From: PNON01 sp964387025
Lineage (GTDB): Bacteria; Chloroflexota; Anaerolineae; Anaerolineales; Anaerolineaceae
DNA length: 64,000 nt
Reading direction: 5' to 3'
Assembly: GCA_964387025.1 (NCBI GenBank)
Contig: CAYLUZ010000001.1
Span: 434,001 to 498,000, forward strand
Shown: positions 45,860-54,968 of the stretch, piece after piece
Numbering within the stretch: the stretch's first letter is position 1
Layout of the letters: each line of letters begins with the position of its first letter
Translations under genes and position numbers: made by a program
Notes under the pieces: generated by a model
What the model was told of the DNA's origin: nothing
Seen by the model: only the letters and a program-made list of their open reading frames with translations
Database searches by the model: none

Positions 45860-46969
45860 ATGGTAGAGAATTATGTATTAGTAACTGGAGGAGCAGGATT
45901 TATCGGGGTAAATCTTGTTCACCGGCTATTATCGAACAACTCTCTAGGCGTTGTCAACCTTGATAAGTTAACTTACGCCGGCAACTTGCAATCGCTTGAT
46001 GATCTGTCTTCAAATCCTAATCACGTTTTTGTTCAAGGAGATATAGGTAATAGGGAATTGGTCAGGTATCTCCTAAGGCTATATAAACCCAGGGCAATAT
46101 TTAATCTGGCAGCAGAATCACATGTAGACCGTTCGATCATGGATGGGGAAGCTTTTTTACAAACAAATGTTATTGGGACATATAGCTTACTGGAGGAGGC
46201 TCGCTCATATTGGTTGGACATGGAAAGTGAAAAAAAACCCACATTTAGATTCATACATATCTCAACCGATGAGGTTTATGGATCGCTGGGAGAAACGGGC
46301 AAGTTTACCGAAACCTCAAGGACATTGCCGAATTCACCATATGCTGCTTCAAAAGCTGCCAGTGATCACTTTGTCAGAGCGTTTTTCCATACTTATGGGT
46401 TTCCAACAGTAACAACGAATTGTTCCAATAATTATGGACCTTTCCAGTTTCCCGAAAAACTAATACCCCTGATCATCAATAATGCTTTGGATGGGAAGTC
46501 TTTGCCGGTCTATGGTGATGGGGCTAATGTTCGGGATTGGATATATGTTGAAGACCATTGTGCCGCCTTGGAAAAGATCATGGATAAAAACCGTCCGGGG
46601 GAAATCTATAATATTGGTGCAAGCGATGAAAGAAAAAATATAGATGTTGTAAGATTGATCTGTTCCATTTTAGATGAATTTAAACCCGTTTGGACGAATG
46701 AAAAATTATCCGGACGTGGATTAAAACAATATTCAGACCTGATCTTTTTTGTACCAGATAGACCGGGACATGACCGCCGATATGCCATAGATTCCACCAA
46801 GATCAAAAGGGAGATCGGCTGGAATATGGAAGTTAACTTTGAAGATGGATTGAAGAAAACGGTGAAATGGTATTTGGATCATCAGGAATGGGTATCAAAT
46901 GTTAAGAGTGGTGAGTATTTGAACTGGATCCACAAAAATTATTCTTGGCGGTTTGAGGAGAAGAAATGA
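45860..46969 (+). CDS. rmlB: dTDP-glucose 4,6-dehydratase
   Basis: A 369-aa SDR enzyme that converts dTDP-glucose to dTDP-4-keto-6-deoxyglucose. It has TGGAGFIG, NLDKLTYAGNL, NLAAESHVDRSI, ISTDEVYGSLGE (Asp-Glu catalytic pair) and Tyr161-x3-Lys165 in PYAASK. Also seen are TNCSNNYGPFQFPEKLIPL and VYGDGANVRDWIYVEDH, the substrate signature. GGAGGAGAGG precedes the ATG. It heads a run with rmlA, a methyltransferase and wecE, and overlaps rmlA by ATGA. It is about 20 residues longer than the usual enzyme. Confidence 0.95.
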   Translation: MVENYVLVTGGAGFIGVNLVHRLLSNNSLGVVNLDKLTYAGNLQSLDDLSSNPNHVFVQGDIGNRELVRYLLRLYKPRAIFNLAAESHVDRSIMDGEAFLQTNVIGTYSLLEEARSYWLDMESEKKPTFRFIHISTDEVYGSLGETGKFTETSRTLPNSPYAASKAASDHFVRAFFHTYGFPTVTTNCSNNYGPFQFPEKLIPLIINNALDGKSLPVYGDGANVRDWIYVEDHCAALEKIMDKNRPGEIYNIGASDERKNIDVVRLICSILDEFKPVWTNEKLSGRGLKQYSDLIFFVPDRPGHDRRYAIDSTKIKREIGWNMEVNFEDGLKKTVKWYLDHQEWVSNVKSGEYLNWIHKNYSWRFEEKK

Positions 46970-47679
46970 AAGGTGTAATTTTAGCAGGTGGACAGGGAAC
47001 TCGGCTTTTTCCGCTGACTAAAGCCACCAACAAACATTTACTGCCAGTTGGACGGGTTCCCATGATCTTTCATGCAGTGAAACAATTGGTGGATTCTGGT
47101 ATTAGCGAAATAATGGTAGTCACCAGCACAGAACACATGGGAGATCTGGTGCGATGCTTAGGGAGTGGAGAAGATTTTGATTGCACCTTCAGCTACAGGG
47201 TACAGGAGAAGCCGCTAGGAATCGCACATGGCTTATCCCTGGCCAGTAGTTTTGCCCGCGATGATAAAGTTGTGGTCATCCTTGCTGATAATATATTTGG
47301 CAGCAGTATTAAACAAATTGTCGAGAATTTTGCCAAACAAAAAGAAGGTGCCAGGGTGGTATTAAAAAAAGTGAGCGACCCAACAAGATATGGGGTTGCC
47401 GCCCTGGATGAAAAGCAGGTGATGTACATTGAAGAAAAACCAAAAGAACCACCATCAGATTTTGCTGTGGTCGGTTTATATTGTTATGATGAAAAAGTAT
47501 TTGATCTTATACATAAGCTAAAGTATTCAGACAGAGGTGAATTGGAAGTGACATCCCTTAATAATGAATATATAAAATTGCATCAAATGGAATACGAAAT
47601 ATTTAATGGTAAGTGGATGGATGCTGGAACACCAGAATCCTGGTTCGAAGCGAATAGAATATTTTTTGAAAGTGAATGA
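46966..47679 (+). CDS. rmlA: Glucose-1-phosphate thymidylyltransferase, short form
   Basis: A 237-aa sugar-phosphate nucleotidyltransferase that joins glucose 1-phosphate and dTTP to dTDP-glucose. It has GGQGTRLFPLT, NKHLLPVGRVPMI, KPLGIAHGLSLA, LADNIFG (Mg-binding Asp) and GKWMDAGTPESWFEAN. The protein lacks the C-terminal allosteric extension of the 290-aa enterobacterial RmlA, as in other short forms. The ATGA overlap with rmlB shows coupling. Confidence 0.87.
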   Translation: MKGVILAGGQGTRLFPLTKATNKHLLPVGRVPMIFHAVKQLVDSGISEIMVVTSTEHMGDLVRCLGSGEDFDCTFSYRVQEKPLGIAHGLSLASSFARDDKVVVILADNIFGSSIKQIVENFAKQKEGARVVLKKVSDPTRYGVAALDEKQVMYIEEKPKEPPSDFAVVGLYCYDEKVFDLIHKLKYSDRGELEVTSLNNEYIKLHQMEYEIFNGKWMDAGTPESWFEANRIFFESE

Positions 47680-47689
47680 GGGTAGGCAT

Positions 47690-48487
47690 ATGACAGGTTT
47701 ATCTTATGAGGAAATCAGAGATTTCTGGACAAAACAGGCATTACAACATGGACAATCATATATTGCATCGTGGTCAGATCAGTCAGCTATTGAATTAGAG
47801 ATTCGGACGATTCTCAACTGGTTAGAGGATGGCGATAAAGTCTTAGATGTGGGTTGTGCAAATGGATTTTCGACCCTTGAATTTGCAGCAAATAAGAACA
47901 TAGAAATAAAAGGGTTGGATTATATTCCTGAGATGATTCAAAATGCCAAGAGTAATCTGGTTGATTTTGAGGGAAAACTGAAGGGAAAAGCTTGTTTTGA
48001 TGTAGGTGATATTACACATCTCACGGAATTGGAAAATTCATTTGATAAAGTAGTTGTTATCCGCGTGGTAATCAACCTTTTTGATTGGGAAACTCAGAGG
48101 AAAGGACTTCGAGAGCTTCACCGAATGGTGAAACCGGGCGGTCTATTACTGCTTTCTGAAGCAACTCTGCAAGGGTGGCAAAATATGAACCATTTCCGAA
48201 ATGAGTGGGGATTAGAAGACATACCAATGCCATCATTCAACCATTATCTTGACCAGAATTTGGTTATTGAAGCTATGAAGCCTGAGATGGAGTTAGTCAA
48301 ACTTGACAATTTTTCTTCCAGTTATTACGTGGGAACCCGGGTATTTAAAGTCCTGCTCAGCCAGGCTTTGGGTGGAAAAGTGAATCCTGCTAATCCGGAT
48401 ATGGACTGGAATAAATGGTTTTCCAAGCTTCCGGCAGTCGGAGATTTTGGCGCCCAAAAATTATTCGTATTCAAGAAATTGAGGTAA
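47690..48487 (+). CDS. Class I SAM-dependent methyltransferase in the dTDP-sugar module
   Basis: A 265-aa protein: VLDVGCANGFSTLEFA, IKGLDYIPEM, FDKVVVIRVVINLFDWE and MVKPGGLLLLSEAT, a standard class I core. I chose ATG 47690 because GAGGGTAGG lies just upstream and the fold begins soon after; an upstream in-frame start would overlap rmlA. It lies between rmlA and wecE, so the acceptor may be a dTDP-sugar intermediate or its amino product, as an N- or O-methyl group (inference). Confidence 0.8.
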   Translation: MTGLSYEEIRDFWTKQALQHGQSYIASWSDQSAIELEIRTILNWLEDGDKVLDVGCANGFSTLEFAANKNIEIKGLDYIPEMIQNAKSNLVDFEGKLKGKACFDVGDITHLTELENSFDKVVVIRVVINLFDWETQRKGLRELHRMVKPGGLLLLSEATLQGWQNMNHFRNEWGLEDIPMPSFNHYLDQNLVIEAMKPEMELVKLDNFSSSYYVGTRVFKVLLSQALGGKVNPANPDMDWNKWFSKLPAVGDFGAQKLFVFKKLR

Positions 48488-48502
48488 TAAATTCGAGGTT
48501 TT

Positions 48503-49636
48503 ATGGAAAATATACCATTTAACAGGCCGTATTATACGGGGAAAGAAAAGCAGTATATTCAAAGTGCATTGGAGACTGCCAAGCTTTCAGGAGATGGAGC
48601 ATTTACAAAAGCCTGTAATGGTCTATTGGAAGGTGAGCTAGGTGTAAAAAAAGTATTAATCACTACATCATGCACCCATGCCCTGGAGATGTCAGCGATA
48701 TTAATAAACATTCAGAAAGGTGATGAAGTGATCATTCCTTCATTCACGTTTGTGTCGACGGTAAATGCTTTCGTTCTAAGAGGTGCAAAACCTGTTTTTG
48801 TAGATATTCGGCGAGATACATTAAATATAGACGAGACTAAGATCGAAGCACTGATCACAGATAAGACCAAAGCACTGGTTCCCGTGCATTATGCTGGAGT
48901 TGGCTGTGAAATGGATGCAATTCAGACAATTGCAGATAAACACCACTTGAAGGTTGTAGAAGATAATGCCCATGGTCTATTTGCCAAGTATAAAGGAAAA
49001 TACCTTGGGACTTTTGGATCCATGGCAACCCAGAGCTTCCATGAAACCAAAAATTTTACCAGCGGCGAAGGTGGTGCTTTGCTCATCAATGATCAGGAAT
49101 TGATCGACCGCGCAGAGATAATAAGGGAAAAGGGAACCAACCGGAGCAGGTTTTTTCGTGGGCAGGTGGATAAATATACATGGGTGGATATAGGATCAAG
49201 TTATCTGCCATCAGAATTATTGGCCGCATTTTTACTGGCACAACTGGAAGGGCGTGAGGATATCCAGGGCCGTAGAAAAAAAATATGGGAATATTATGAC
49301 AGGAACCTGAATGCCTGGACCGAAGAAAACAATATATGCCGGCCACTGGTTCCTTCCTATGCTGATCAACCTTATCATATGTATTATTTATTACTACCAG
49401 ATCTTAAGAGTAGGACAGCATTTATCAAGCATATGAAAGATCAAGGAATCATGTGTGTTTTTCATTATCTTCCATTGCATTTATCACCAATGGGCATGAA
49501 CTTTGGAGGGAAGGAAGGCGATTGCCCGGTAACAGAGATGATGAGCGACCGACTGGTTCGATTACCATTTTACAGCGGAATTTCCCCTGAAGATCTTCAG
49601 AGAGTGGTCGAAGCTGCCACAGCTTTTAAAGCTTAA
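48503..49636 (+). CDS. wecE: dTDP-4-amino-4,6-dideoxygalactose transaminase (WecE/RffA type)
   Basis: A 377-aa PLP enzyme of the DegT/DnrJ/EryC1/StrS family. The PLP lysine is Lys183 in SFHETKNFTSGEGGAL. IPFNRPYYTGKE, KLSGDGAFTK, ITTSCTHALEM, HYAGVGCEMD and EKGTNRSRFFRGQVDKYTW follow E. coli RffA closely. It should aminate dTDP-4-keto-6-deoxyglucose to dTDP-4-amino-4,6-dideoxygalactose (dTDP-Fuc4N). rmlB and rmlA just upstream provide the substrate. No WecD-type acetyltransferase is seen next to it. Confidence 0.93.
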   Translation: MENIPFNRPYYTGKEKQYIQSALETAKLSGDGAFTKACNGLLEGELGVKKVLITTSCTHALEMSAILINIQKGDEVIIPSFTFVSTVNAFVLRGAKPVFVDIRRDTLNIDETKIEALITDKTKALVPVHYAGVGCEMDAIQTIADKHHLKVVEDNAHGLFAKYKGKYLGTFGSMATQSFHETKNFTSGEGGALLINDQELIDRAEIIREKGTNRSRFFRGQVDKYTWVDIGSSYLPSELLAAFLLAQLEGREDIQGRRKKIWEYYDRNLNAWTEENNICRPLVPSYADQPYHMYYLLLPDLKSRTAFIKHMKDQGIMCVFHYLPLHLSPMGMNFGGKEGDCPVTEMMSDRLVRLPFYSGISPEDLQRVVEAATAFKA

Positions 49637-49648
49637 TAGGCTGAGTAT

Positions 49649-50482
49649 ATGAATTTTGAATATCTCTTGCTTCGTTTCATCCGACGTAACCTGCCGGAAA
49701 AAGTTATTAAAACTCTTCTAAGTAAAAGGCTAATTATAAAGCCGGGTTTGGAGACCCGGGAACCACGAAAAGCTGTTGAAAGGTATCAAGCCTTATTAAA
49801 AGAACATAGCCTGTCTTTTACGGGTAAGAATGTTCTGGTTTTTGGATACGGGGGGAGCCTGGCTGTTACAGTTGAATTGCTACGTTCGGGCTGCGCACAT
49901 GTAACAGTATGCGATCTCTTCCCCCCTGTGAATAGACATATCGATGATTCTCTCCTCCCAGACTTTTCGCAATACCTGGAGATCAATACCGACCTTGTGG
50001 TCCCAAAACCAGAATGGATCACAGTCTATCATGGAGACATCCGGACAGTTCCCGATTCTATTCGATTGGGACCTTTTGATTTGGTTGTAAGTTCCTCTGT
50101 TTATGAACACCTCGACGACGTTGATGGTATCACCGCAGCCTTAAGCAGGCTCTTGAAGCCATCCGGTCATTCCGTAGCATATATCGATCTGAGGGACCAT
50201 TATTTTAAGTTTCCTTTCGAAATGTTGTGTTACAGCACAAAAAGTTGGGAAAAATGGTTGAACCCAACCAGTAATTTGAACCGATACCGAATTTGGGATT
50301 ACAGGAATATCTTTAATCGATATTTTAAAGATATTCAGATCAATATTTTAGAGCGAGATCTGGAGCACTTTAATGTAGTTAAGAATCGTATCAGGCCGGA
50401 ATTTAAATCGGGGAATGAAAGTCAGGATAGTGTAGTGAGTATTGTGGTTATATCATCACAAACTATCCGCGAAGACGATTGA
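49649..50482 (+). CDS. SAM-dependent methyltransferase, class I-like
   Basis: A 277-aa protein: VLVFGYGGSLAVTVELLRSG (motif I-like), VTVCDLFPP, VYHGDIRTVP, FDLVVSSSVYEHLDDVDG and LLKPSGHSVAYIDL. This order is a class I methyltransferase fold, though the glycine motif is unusual. HYFKFPFEMLCYSTKSWEKWL occurs in many sugar-locus methyltransferases. The target is unknown. The next reading frame, 2 nt later, is the start of the decayed membrane gene. Confidence 0.78.
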   Translation: MNFEYLLLRFIRRNLPEKVIKTLLSKRLIIKPGLETREPRKAVERYQALLKEHSLSFTGKNVLVFGYGGSLAVTVELLRSGCAHVTVCDLFPPVNRHIDDSLLPDFSQYLEINTDLVVPKPEWITVYHGDIRTVPDSIRLGPFDLVVSSSVYEHLDDVDGITAALSRLLKPSGHSVAYIDLRDHYFKFPFEMLCYSTKSWEKWLNPTSNLNRYRIWDYRNIFNRYFKDIQINILERDLEHFNVVKNRIRPEFKSGNESQDSVVSIVVISSQTIREDD

Positions 50483-50484
50483 GA

Positions 50485-50633
50485 ATGAATACGATAGTTG
50501 ATAAAGTCCGCCGTTTTTTTTAAGAAATAGCAATTTGATAATATTCAACCTCCTGTTGGCTGGCGTCTTCTTTCCAGTTACATATCAGCAAGTGGTCATG
50601 ATCAACGAGAGTGATTATACGGCGCAAACATAG
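50485..50633 (+). pseudogene. 5' fragment of a decayed paralogue of the 31040 membrane protein gene
   Basis: ATG 50485 begins MNTIVDKVRRFF, matching the start of the 31040 product, then meets TAA at 50521. In another frame the match resumes as LIIFNLLLAGVFFPVTYQQ and ends SDY..QT at a stop at 50631. The intact protein reads LIVFNLILVLIFFPITYQQ there. One base lost near 50520 explains the frame change. Homology stops about residue 49 of the intact protein; the matching 3' end is at 52722-52970. Confidence 0.85.
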
Positions 50634-50692
50634 GGTTTTCGCTAACAGATGTTATAGAAACCCATTTCAATTTTTTAGAAATCAAAATTTGA

Positions 50693-52243
50693 TTATTCTT
50701 CGATACACCCCGGAAATTTTTCCTTAATTTCCTTAATTGCGAATGGATTTGGTGCGATTTGTGATTTATAAGAGCGATCAGGAAGCAAAGAATATGATCG
50801 ATTAAAGTATTGATTCAATATCACCCTGAAACTATTTACTGGTGAGATAGTCGGATAAAGAATTTGATAATCTTGATCTGGAAAGTAATAAGCATTTAAT
50901 ATCTCTGTCTGGTCAAAATTCATATAGCCATGATCTCCCTGGAGGATGATTATTGGAGGGTTTTTAGTGGACTGTAATCCCTTGATAATAGGAATTAATG
51001 CATTATCCAAGTATAATATTCCATTTTTGTATCCCTCTTTACCTATAGCTTGACTGATTGGCCATCCATCGTCTTTACTATAAAAACTATTATCTCTTTG
51101 AAATTCTCCATTTGGCGTGAATACGTACGGGCGGTGAGCTGGATTAAGGTGAATAAATACAAATTTTGGAGAAGGAAGATTGAGATTATTTAGCATGTCA
51201 ATCTTATTTTTGTCTATTAGATAATTCCCGGATTGTGAACTACTTTCAAACCAGAGTTTAACGGGCGGAATAATTTCCAATACCGTGAAAGCAGATTCAT
51301 TCAATAGTTGTTTTTCAAATGGGGTAATAAATGGCTGATTTAGAGTTATTGATGAAGTATCTATATAATAATCTGCATCGCGAAATTCAGTAAACAGATA
51401 TCCGGTTTGAAAACTTACAAACTTATATCCAAGTCTATTAAATTCGTACCGCACTTTATTATGTTGGATTAGTTCATCCACTCTTACTTTTGTTTGGATA
51501 TCCGGAGTCAATTCGGGTGCTATTATATTCAAATAATCCATATTTAAAGAAGATGCTAAAGATAATCGTGTATGTGCATAGTTGGATCTACTGCATTTTG
51601 CAACATAAAAACCCATTTGACTTAATTCTTGTAGAAATTTAGTATTATCGAAATTGAAGGTGCTTTTTAATCTATCTAATCGTGTGTAACCGTCTAGGAT
51701 AAAATAATAAATATCTGGTGATTCACTATTAATTTTATTAATCGATTTACCATTATTTTCAATATTTCTTATTGGAGAAGATGTTGAAAAAGCTGAAATT
51801 TGGAAGTAGATTAATTGGATAGTAGGCACTAATACTGCTACCAGACCAAAGATAGCAAAGAATTGGTGAAAAATTATTAGGTTATTTTTGCTCTTTATGA
51901 CAGAAATCGCAATCACTCCCAATATTGACCCAAGAAAGATAACTAGAACAAATCTATGGTCTAGATTAAAACCAAAAATTGATTTATTCTGAATATATCC
52001 AAACAAAATACCAAATATTGAATTCGCAATAATAATTGGAGAAACAATCAACCCAGTTTTTATCCAATCCCTGATAATCAAATTAACTGAGGTAAGAATA
52101 ATGGCTGAAATTATTAATGAGATTATCAGTGGCCGAGCGATATAAACTAAGCTAATTTGCCCACTATTCATAGCCATTAGCGAAATTACTGGGAATATGG
52201 CGGCTAATATTGAGTGAAATGGAAAGCATGATAACTTTTTCAT
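50693..52243 (-). CDS. Membrane-anchored sulfatase/phosphoethanolamine-transferase-like protein B
   Basis: A 516-aa paralogue of the protein at 25016-26587. It has about five N-terminal membrane segments, then an alkaline-phosphatase-superfamily domain starting SPDIYYFILDGYTRLD. The CSRSNYAHTRLSLASSLNMDYL segment has the probable nucleophile Thr, HLNPAHRPYVFTP supplies His ligands, and ILQGDHGYM the last Asp-His pair. It ends with FPGC, as in its paralogue. It lies inverted relative to the neighbouring operon, between the two ends of a decayed membrane gene. The substrate is not known. Confidence 0.78.
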   Translation of the reverse strand: MKKLSCFPFHSILAAIFPVISLMAMNSGQISLVYIARPLIISLIISAIILTSVNLIIRDWIKTGLIVSPIIIANSIFGILFGYIQNKSIFGFNLDHRFVLVIFLGSILGVIAISVIKSKNNLIIFHQFFAIFGLVAVLVPTIQLIYFQISAFSTSSPIRNIENNGKSINKINSESPDIYYFILDGYTRLDRLKSTFNFDNTKFLQELSQMGFYVAKCSRSNYAHTRLSLASSLNMDYLNIIAPELTPDIQTKVRVDELIQHNKVRYEFNRLGYKFVSFQTGYLFTEFRDADYYIDTSSITLNQPFITPFEKQLLNESAFTVLEIIPPVKLWFESSSQSGNYLIDKNKIDMLNNLNLPSPKFVFIHLNPAHRPYVFTPNGEFQRDNSFYSKDDGWPISQAIGKEGYKNGILYLDNALIPIIKGLQSTKNPPIIILQGDHGYMNFDQTEILNAYYFPDQDYQILYPTISPVNSFRVILNQYFNRSYSLLPDRSYKSQIAPNPFAIKEIKEKFPGCIEE

Positions 52244-52721
52244 ATTTTTGATTATTTATTTCACATAAATATTAAAGATTAATAGGTTTTTTCTCTAACA
52301 AGAGATAATATTTTTGTAACTCATCATCATTAGGTAAAATTAATTCATCTGTAGATTATTATCATTATGAGTAAGTTGTCATTAAAACAAGAATAAGTGC
52401 GTAATTTCATGGAACAGTATTTCAACTACGAAATCGTATTTTGATTATATGAAGATATTATTAAGGCATACCGGAAGTTTATGAGCTTACTGTGGAATTT
52501 TACAACAATAAGAACACAATTCGATAGGCTATAATATTATATAAAGAATCCCAATTATTTGGGTAACAAGGATGTAAGATGTGTTTTTCTAAATGAAAAT
52601 ATTTCTGCATTTGTCTGATAGAATAAATCACAACATTTTTTCTGAAAGCAACATAATTCATATGGAAATCTTACGTTCTGCTACCCAGCTTTTGATAATG
52701 TTATGACTTTGTGTCTGACTT
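52244..52721. other. AT-rich non-coding stretch upstream of sulfatase-like gene B
   Basis: About 480 nt with no supportable reading frame and many stops in all frames. A short TCTCT-AACA-AGAGA hairpin is near the sulfatase start. It probably holds the promoter of gene B and the right junction of the inserted segment. Confidence 0.5.
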
Positions 52722-52970
52722 ATGTGGACATTCAACGGATATTTCCTTACCGAAGGTGGTAGTTCAATTTTCTCTGGAAACTTCCTTTGGAGTACACAGA
52801 TCACCCTCTTTATCCTATTTTTTCACTCGATAATCTTTTTCCTTAGCCAGAAATCATTAGGCAAAAATAACACCCCAGCAAGGATCATTCTCTGGTAAAT
52901 CTTTGGCGCTCAGGTAGTTTGCGGTATCATATACTACATACATTGTATTATTAATGTAGTAAATATTTAA
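52722..52970 (+). pseudogene. 3' fragment of a decayed paralogue of the 31040 membrane protein gene
   Basis: In one frame the segment reads GYFLTEGGSSIFSGNFLWST then QITLFILFFHSIIFFLSQK, matching residues 320 onward of the 31040 product (GYLLTQTGTSEFAANFLWST). After an in-frame TAA at the position of a Ser codon it continues IFGAQVVCGIIYYIHC and ends at TAA 52968-52970, like the intact protein. Residues about 50-319 are absent between this fragment and the one at 50485-50633. Confidence 0.88.
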
Positions 52971-52988
52971 AATCAGTAAAAGGACGCA

Positions 52989-54968
52989 ATGGAATTTCAA
53001 GGTTATTTTTCAATTTTCTTATGGATAATATCGTGGTTAATTGGCGGATTATTAATTATTGCCAATTTGTTTGTTGTAAATGAAAATGAAACATTGTATC
53101 TTGGTGCAGCCACAGGATTAGTCCTGGAAAACTGGCTAGCAAATGTATTTGGACAAATAATGAATCCAATTATTGGATTCTGGTTGGCACCCGGATTGGT
53201 ATTGTTGACCGGAGTCTTTTTAGAATGCAAGCTAAATTATTTTCGAAAACTTCAATTTAAGAAAATATTTATTACAACATCATCTTTCTGGTTCATTGTT
53301 GCAATGGTATTATTTTTTCTGATCGGTCGTGGAATACCTATTTTCGATGATTTTCAAAATCTACCGACCGTCTCACGATTGGCGGCGGGGGATATTGCTC
53401 CGCATTTTCCTCTAAATCCGGAAATAAGATTTGGATATCATTACTTTTTATTGCTGGTGGCAGCTCAGATTGTGCGAATCGGTGGGTTATTCCCGGCTGC
53501 TGCCCTTGACCTTACTCGTGCCTTTTTTATGGTGACAACTGTTTTTATATGTGGAAAATTTATTTTACGTATGACACAGAGTCGTATCGCTGAAATGCTA
53601 GGAATGATATTTATGCTCTTCAGTTCAGGAGCAAGATGGCTGCTTCTGCTGGTACCACCTGCTTTACAAAATATTCTGAATACTCAAATTCATTTGATTG
53701 GTTCGGGAGCCGCCTCAGGAAATATCTTATTTGAAGCTATTTATAAACCTTGGATGATCGAAGCCGGTCCCATCCCATTCCCCTTTGCCTTCGCCAGTGG
53801 TATTAATCGACCATTAATACTGGCTCTTGGTGGAATTGGCGCTTCTGCTGTGATGATTATCATGTTAATTCTAATGATCTTTCAATCCAGACGAGGCTGG
53901 TATTCTTTGATAGTAATTGCAATCCAAATAGCAGCCTTGGCACTCGCGGATGAGGTCTGGTTTATTCTATTTGGAGCAGGCTTGATTCTTAGTGGATTGA
54001 GCATTTTCATAAATAAAAGGGCACTTTGGAAAATTGAAGTATTGTCTATCGCATTCCCTGCGCTCATAGGCGCGGTTGTTGCTCTTTTTCAAGGTGGCAT
54101 GATAACAGAAAAATTTTTATCAATCCTGAATGCAAACACTGCGGCAAATTCATATTACGATACCACCATAAAGTTCATTTTCCCACCAGTTCTTGTCTCG
54201 GGTCACCTTGGGATATTAAATATTAATAATTTTTATCAATTATTTGTTGGATTAGTAGAGATTGGGCCGGTCCTTCTTATAGCCCCTTTTATTTTTCTGT
54301 TTATAAGCACTGGAATTCGCAATGAAAAAATTACTCAAGTCGTAATGGGTTGCAGTGCATTAATGAGTTTACTAACAATATTTCTCATATACCTGGGGAG
54401 TGGAGGTGTAAGTGGGACAACGCGTTTATTGGAATCTTTTCTATTCACTTGCACCTTAATTGCTGTACCATACACATGGTTCATCGCCAATAAATGTATT
54501 ACGCTTCTTAAAACGATGATAGTTGTAATATATGCTACAAGTATAATAAGTGGTGTTGTTATTTTTGCCATTAGCCTGGCTGGTATATCACGACCAACAA
54601 ATGGAGATTTTATCGGTGCGATGGATTTACAGATGTTCAACGAAACCTGGAACAAATTACCCGGAAACTCACTGGTGTATGATGCCTACCCCGAGAGAGC
54701 CGTCACGATTTTTGGCCGAGCGACGAAATCCAGCCTGAATTGGTTTAAAGATTCGCCAGAATGGCTGACGATGAAACAAGATCCATCTCCATCAAAACTA
54801 CACGAAGCTGGTTTTGACTATGTTTACTTCGATCTCCAGGATTGGGAAAATTTATCACCCAGTGCTGAGGCAGAATATAAAAGTGGATGTGCGGTACTCT
54901 TGAAGAAAATCCAAATTAATGACCGCGGCAGACGCTTGTACCAGATCACCGATTGCTCACAAAACTAG
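52989..54968 (+). CDS. Polytopic membrane protein of unknown function, GT-C-like (6)
   Basis: A 659-aa protein with about 13 hydrophobic segments and a C-terminal soluble domain of about 125 residues. After the fourth helix, GIPIFDDFQNLPTVSRLA gives an acidic pair in the first large loop. EIRFGYHYFLLLVAAQI and VPFPFAFASGINRP-like segments follow. The layout resembles GT-C glycosyltransferases and related lipid-sugar enzymes. AAAAGGACG before the ATG is a usable ribosome-binding site. It starts 19 nt after the pseudogene, so it may once have been co-transcribed with the intact version of that gene. Confidence 0.65.
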   Translation: MEFQGYFSIFLWIISWLIGGLLIIANLFVVNENETLYLGAATGLVLENWLANVFGQIMNPIIGFWLAPGLVLLTGVFLECKLNYFRKLQFKKIFITTSSFWFIVAMVLFFLIGRGIPIFDDFQNLPTVSRLAAGDIAPHFPLNPEIRFGYHYFLLLVAAQIVRIGGLFPAAALDLTRAFFMVTTVFICGKFILRMTQSRIAEMLGMIFMLFSSGARWLLLLVPPALQNILNTQIHLIGSGAASGNILFEAIYKPWMIEAGPIPFPFAFASGINRPLILALGGIGASAVMIIMLILMIFQSRRGWYSLIVIAIQIAALALADEVWFILFGAGLILSGLSIFINKRALWKIEVLSIAFPALIGAVVALFQGGMITEKFLSILNANTAANSYYDTTIKFIFPPVLVSGHLGILNINNFYQLFVGLVEIGPVLLIAPFIFLFISTGIRNEKITQVVMGCSALMSLLTIFLIYLGSGGVSGTTRLLESFLFTCTLIAVPYTWFIANKCITLLKTMIVVIYATSIISGVVIFAISLAGISRPTNGDFIGAMDLQMFNETWNKLPGNSLVYDAYPERAVTIFGRATKSSLNWFKDSPEWLTMKQDPSPSKLHEAGFDYVYFDLQDWENLSPSAEAEYKSGCAVLLKKIQINDRGRRLYQITDCSQN

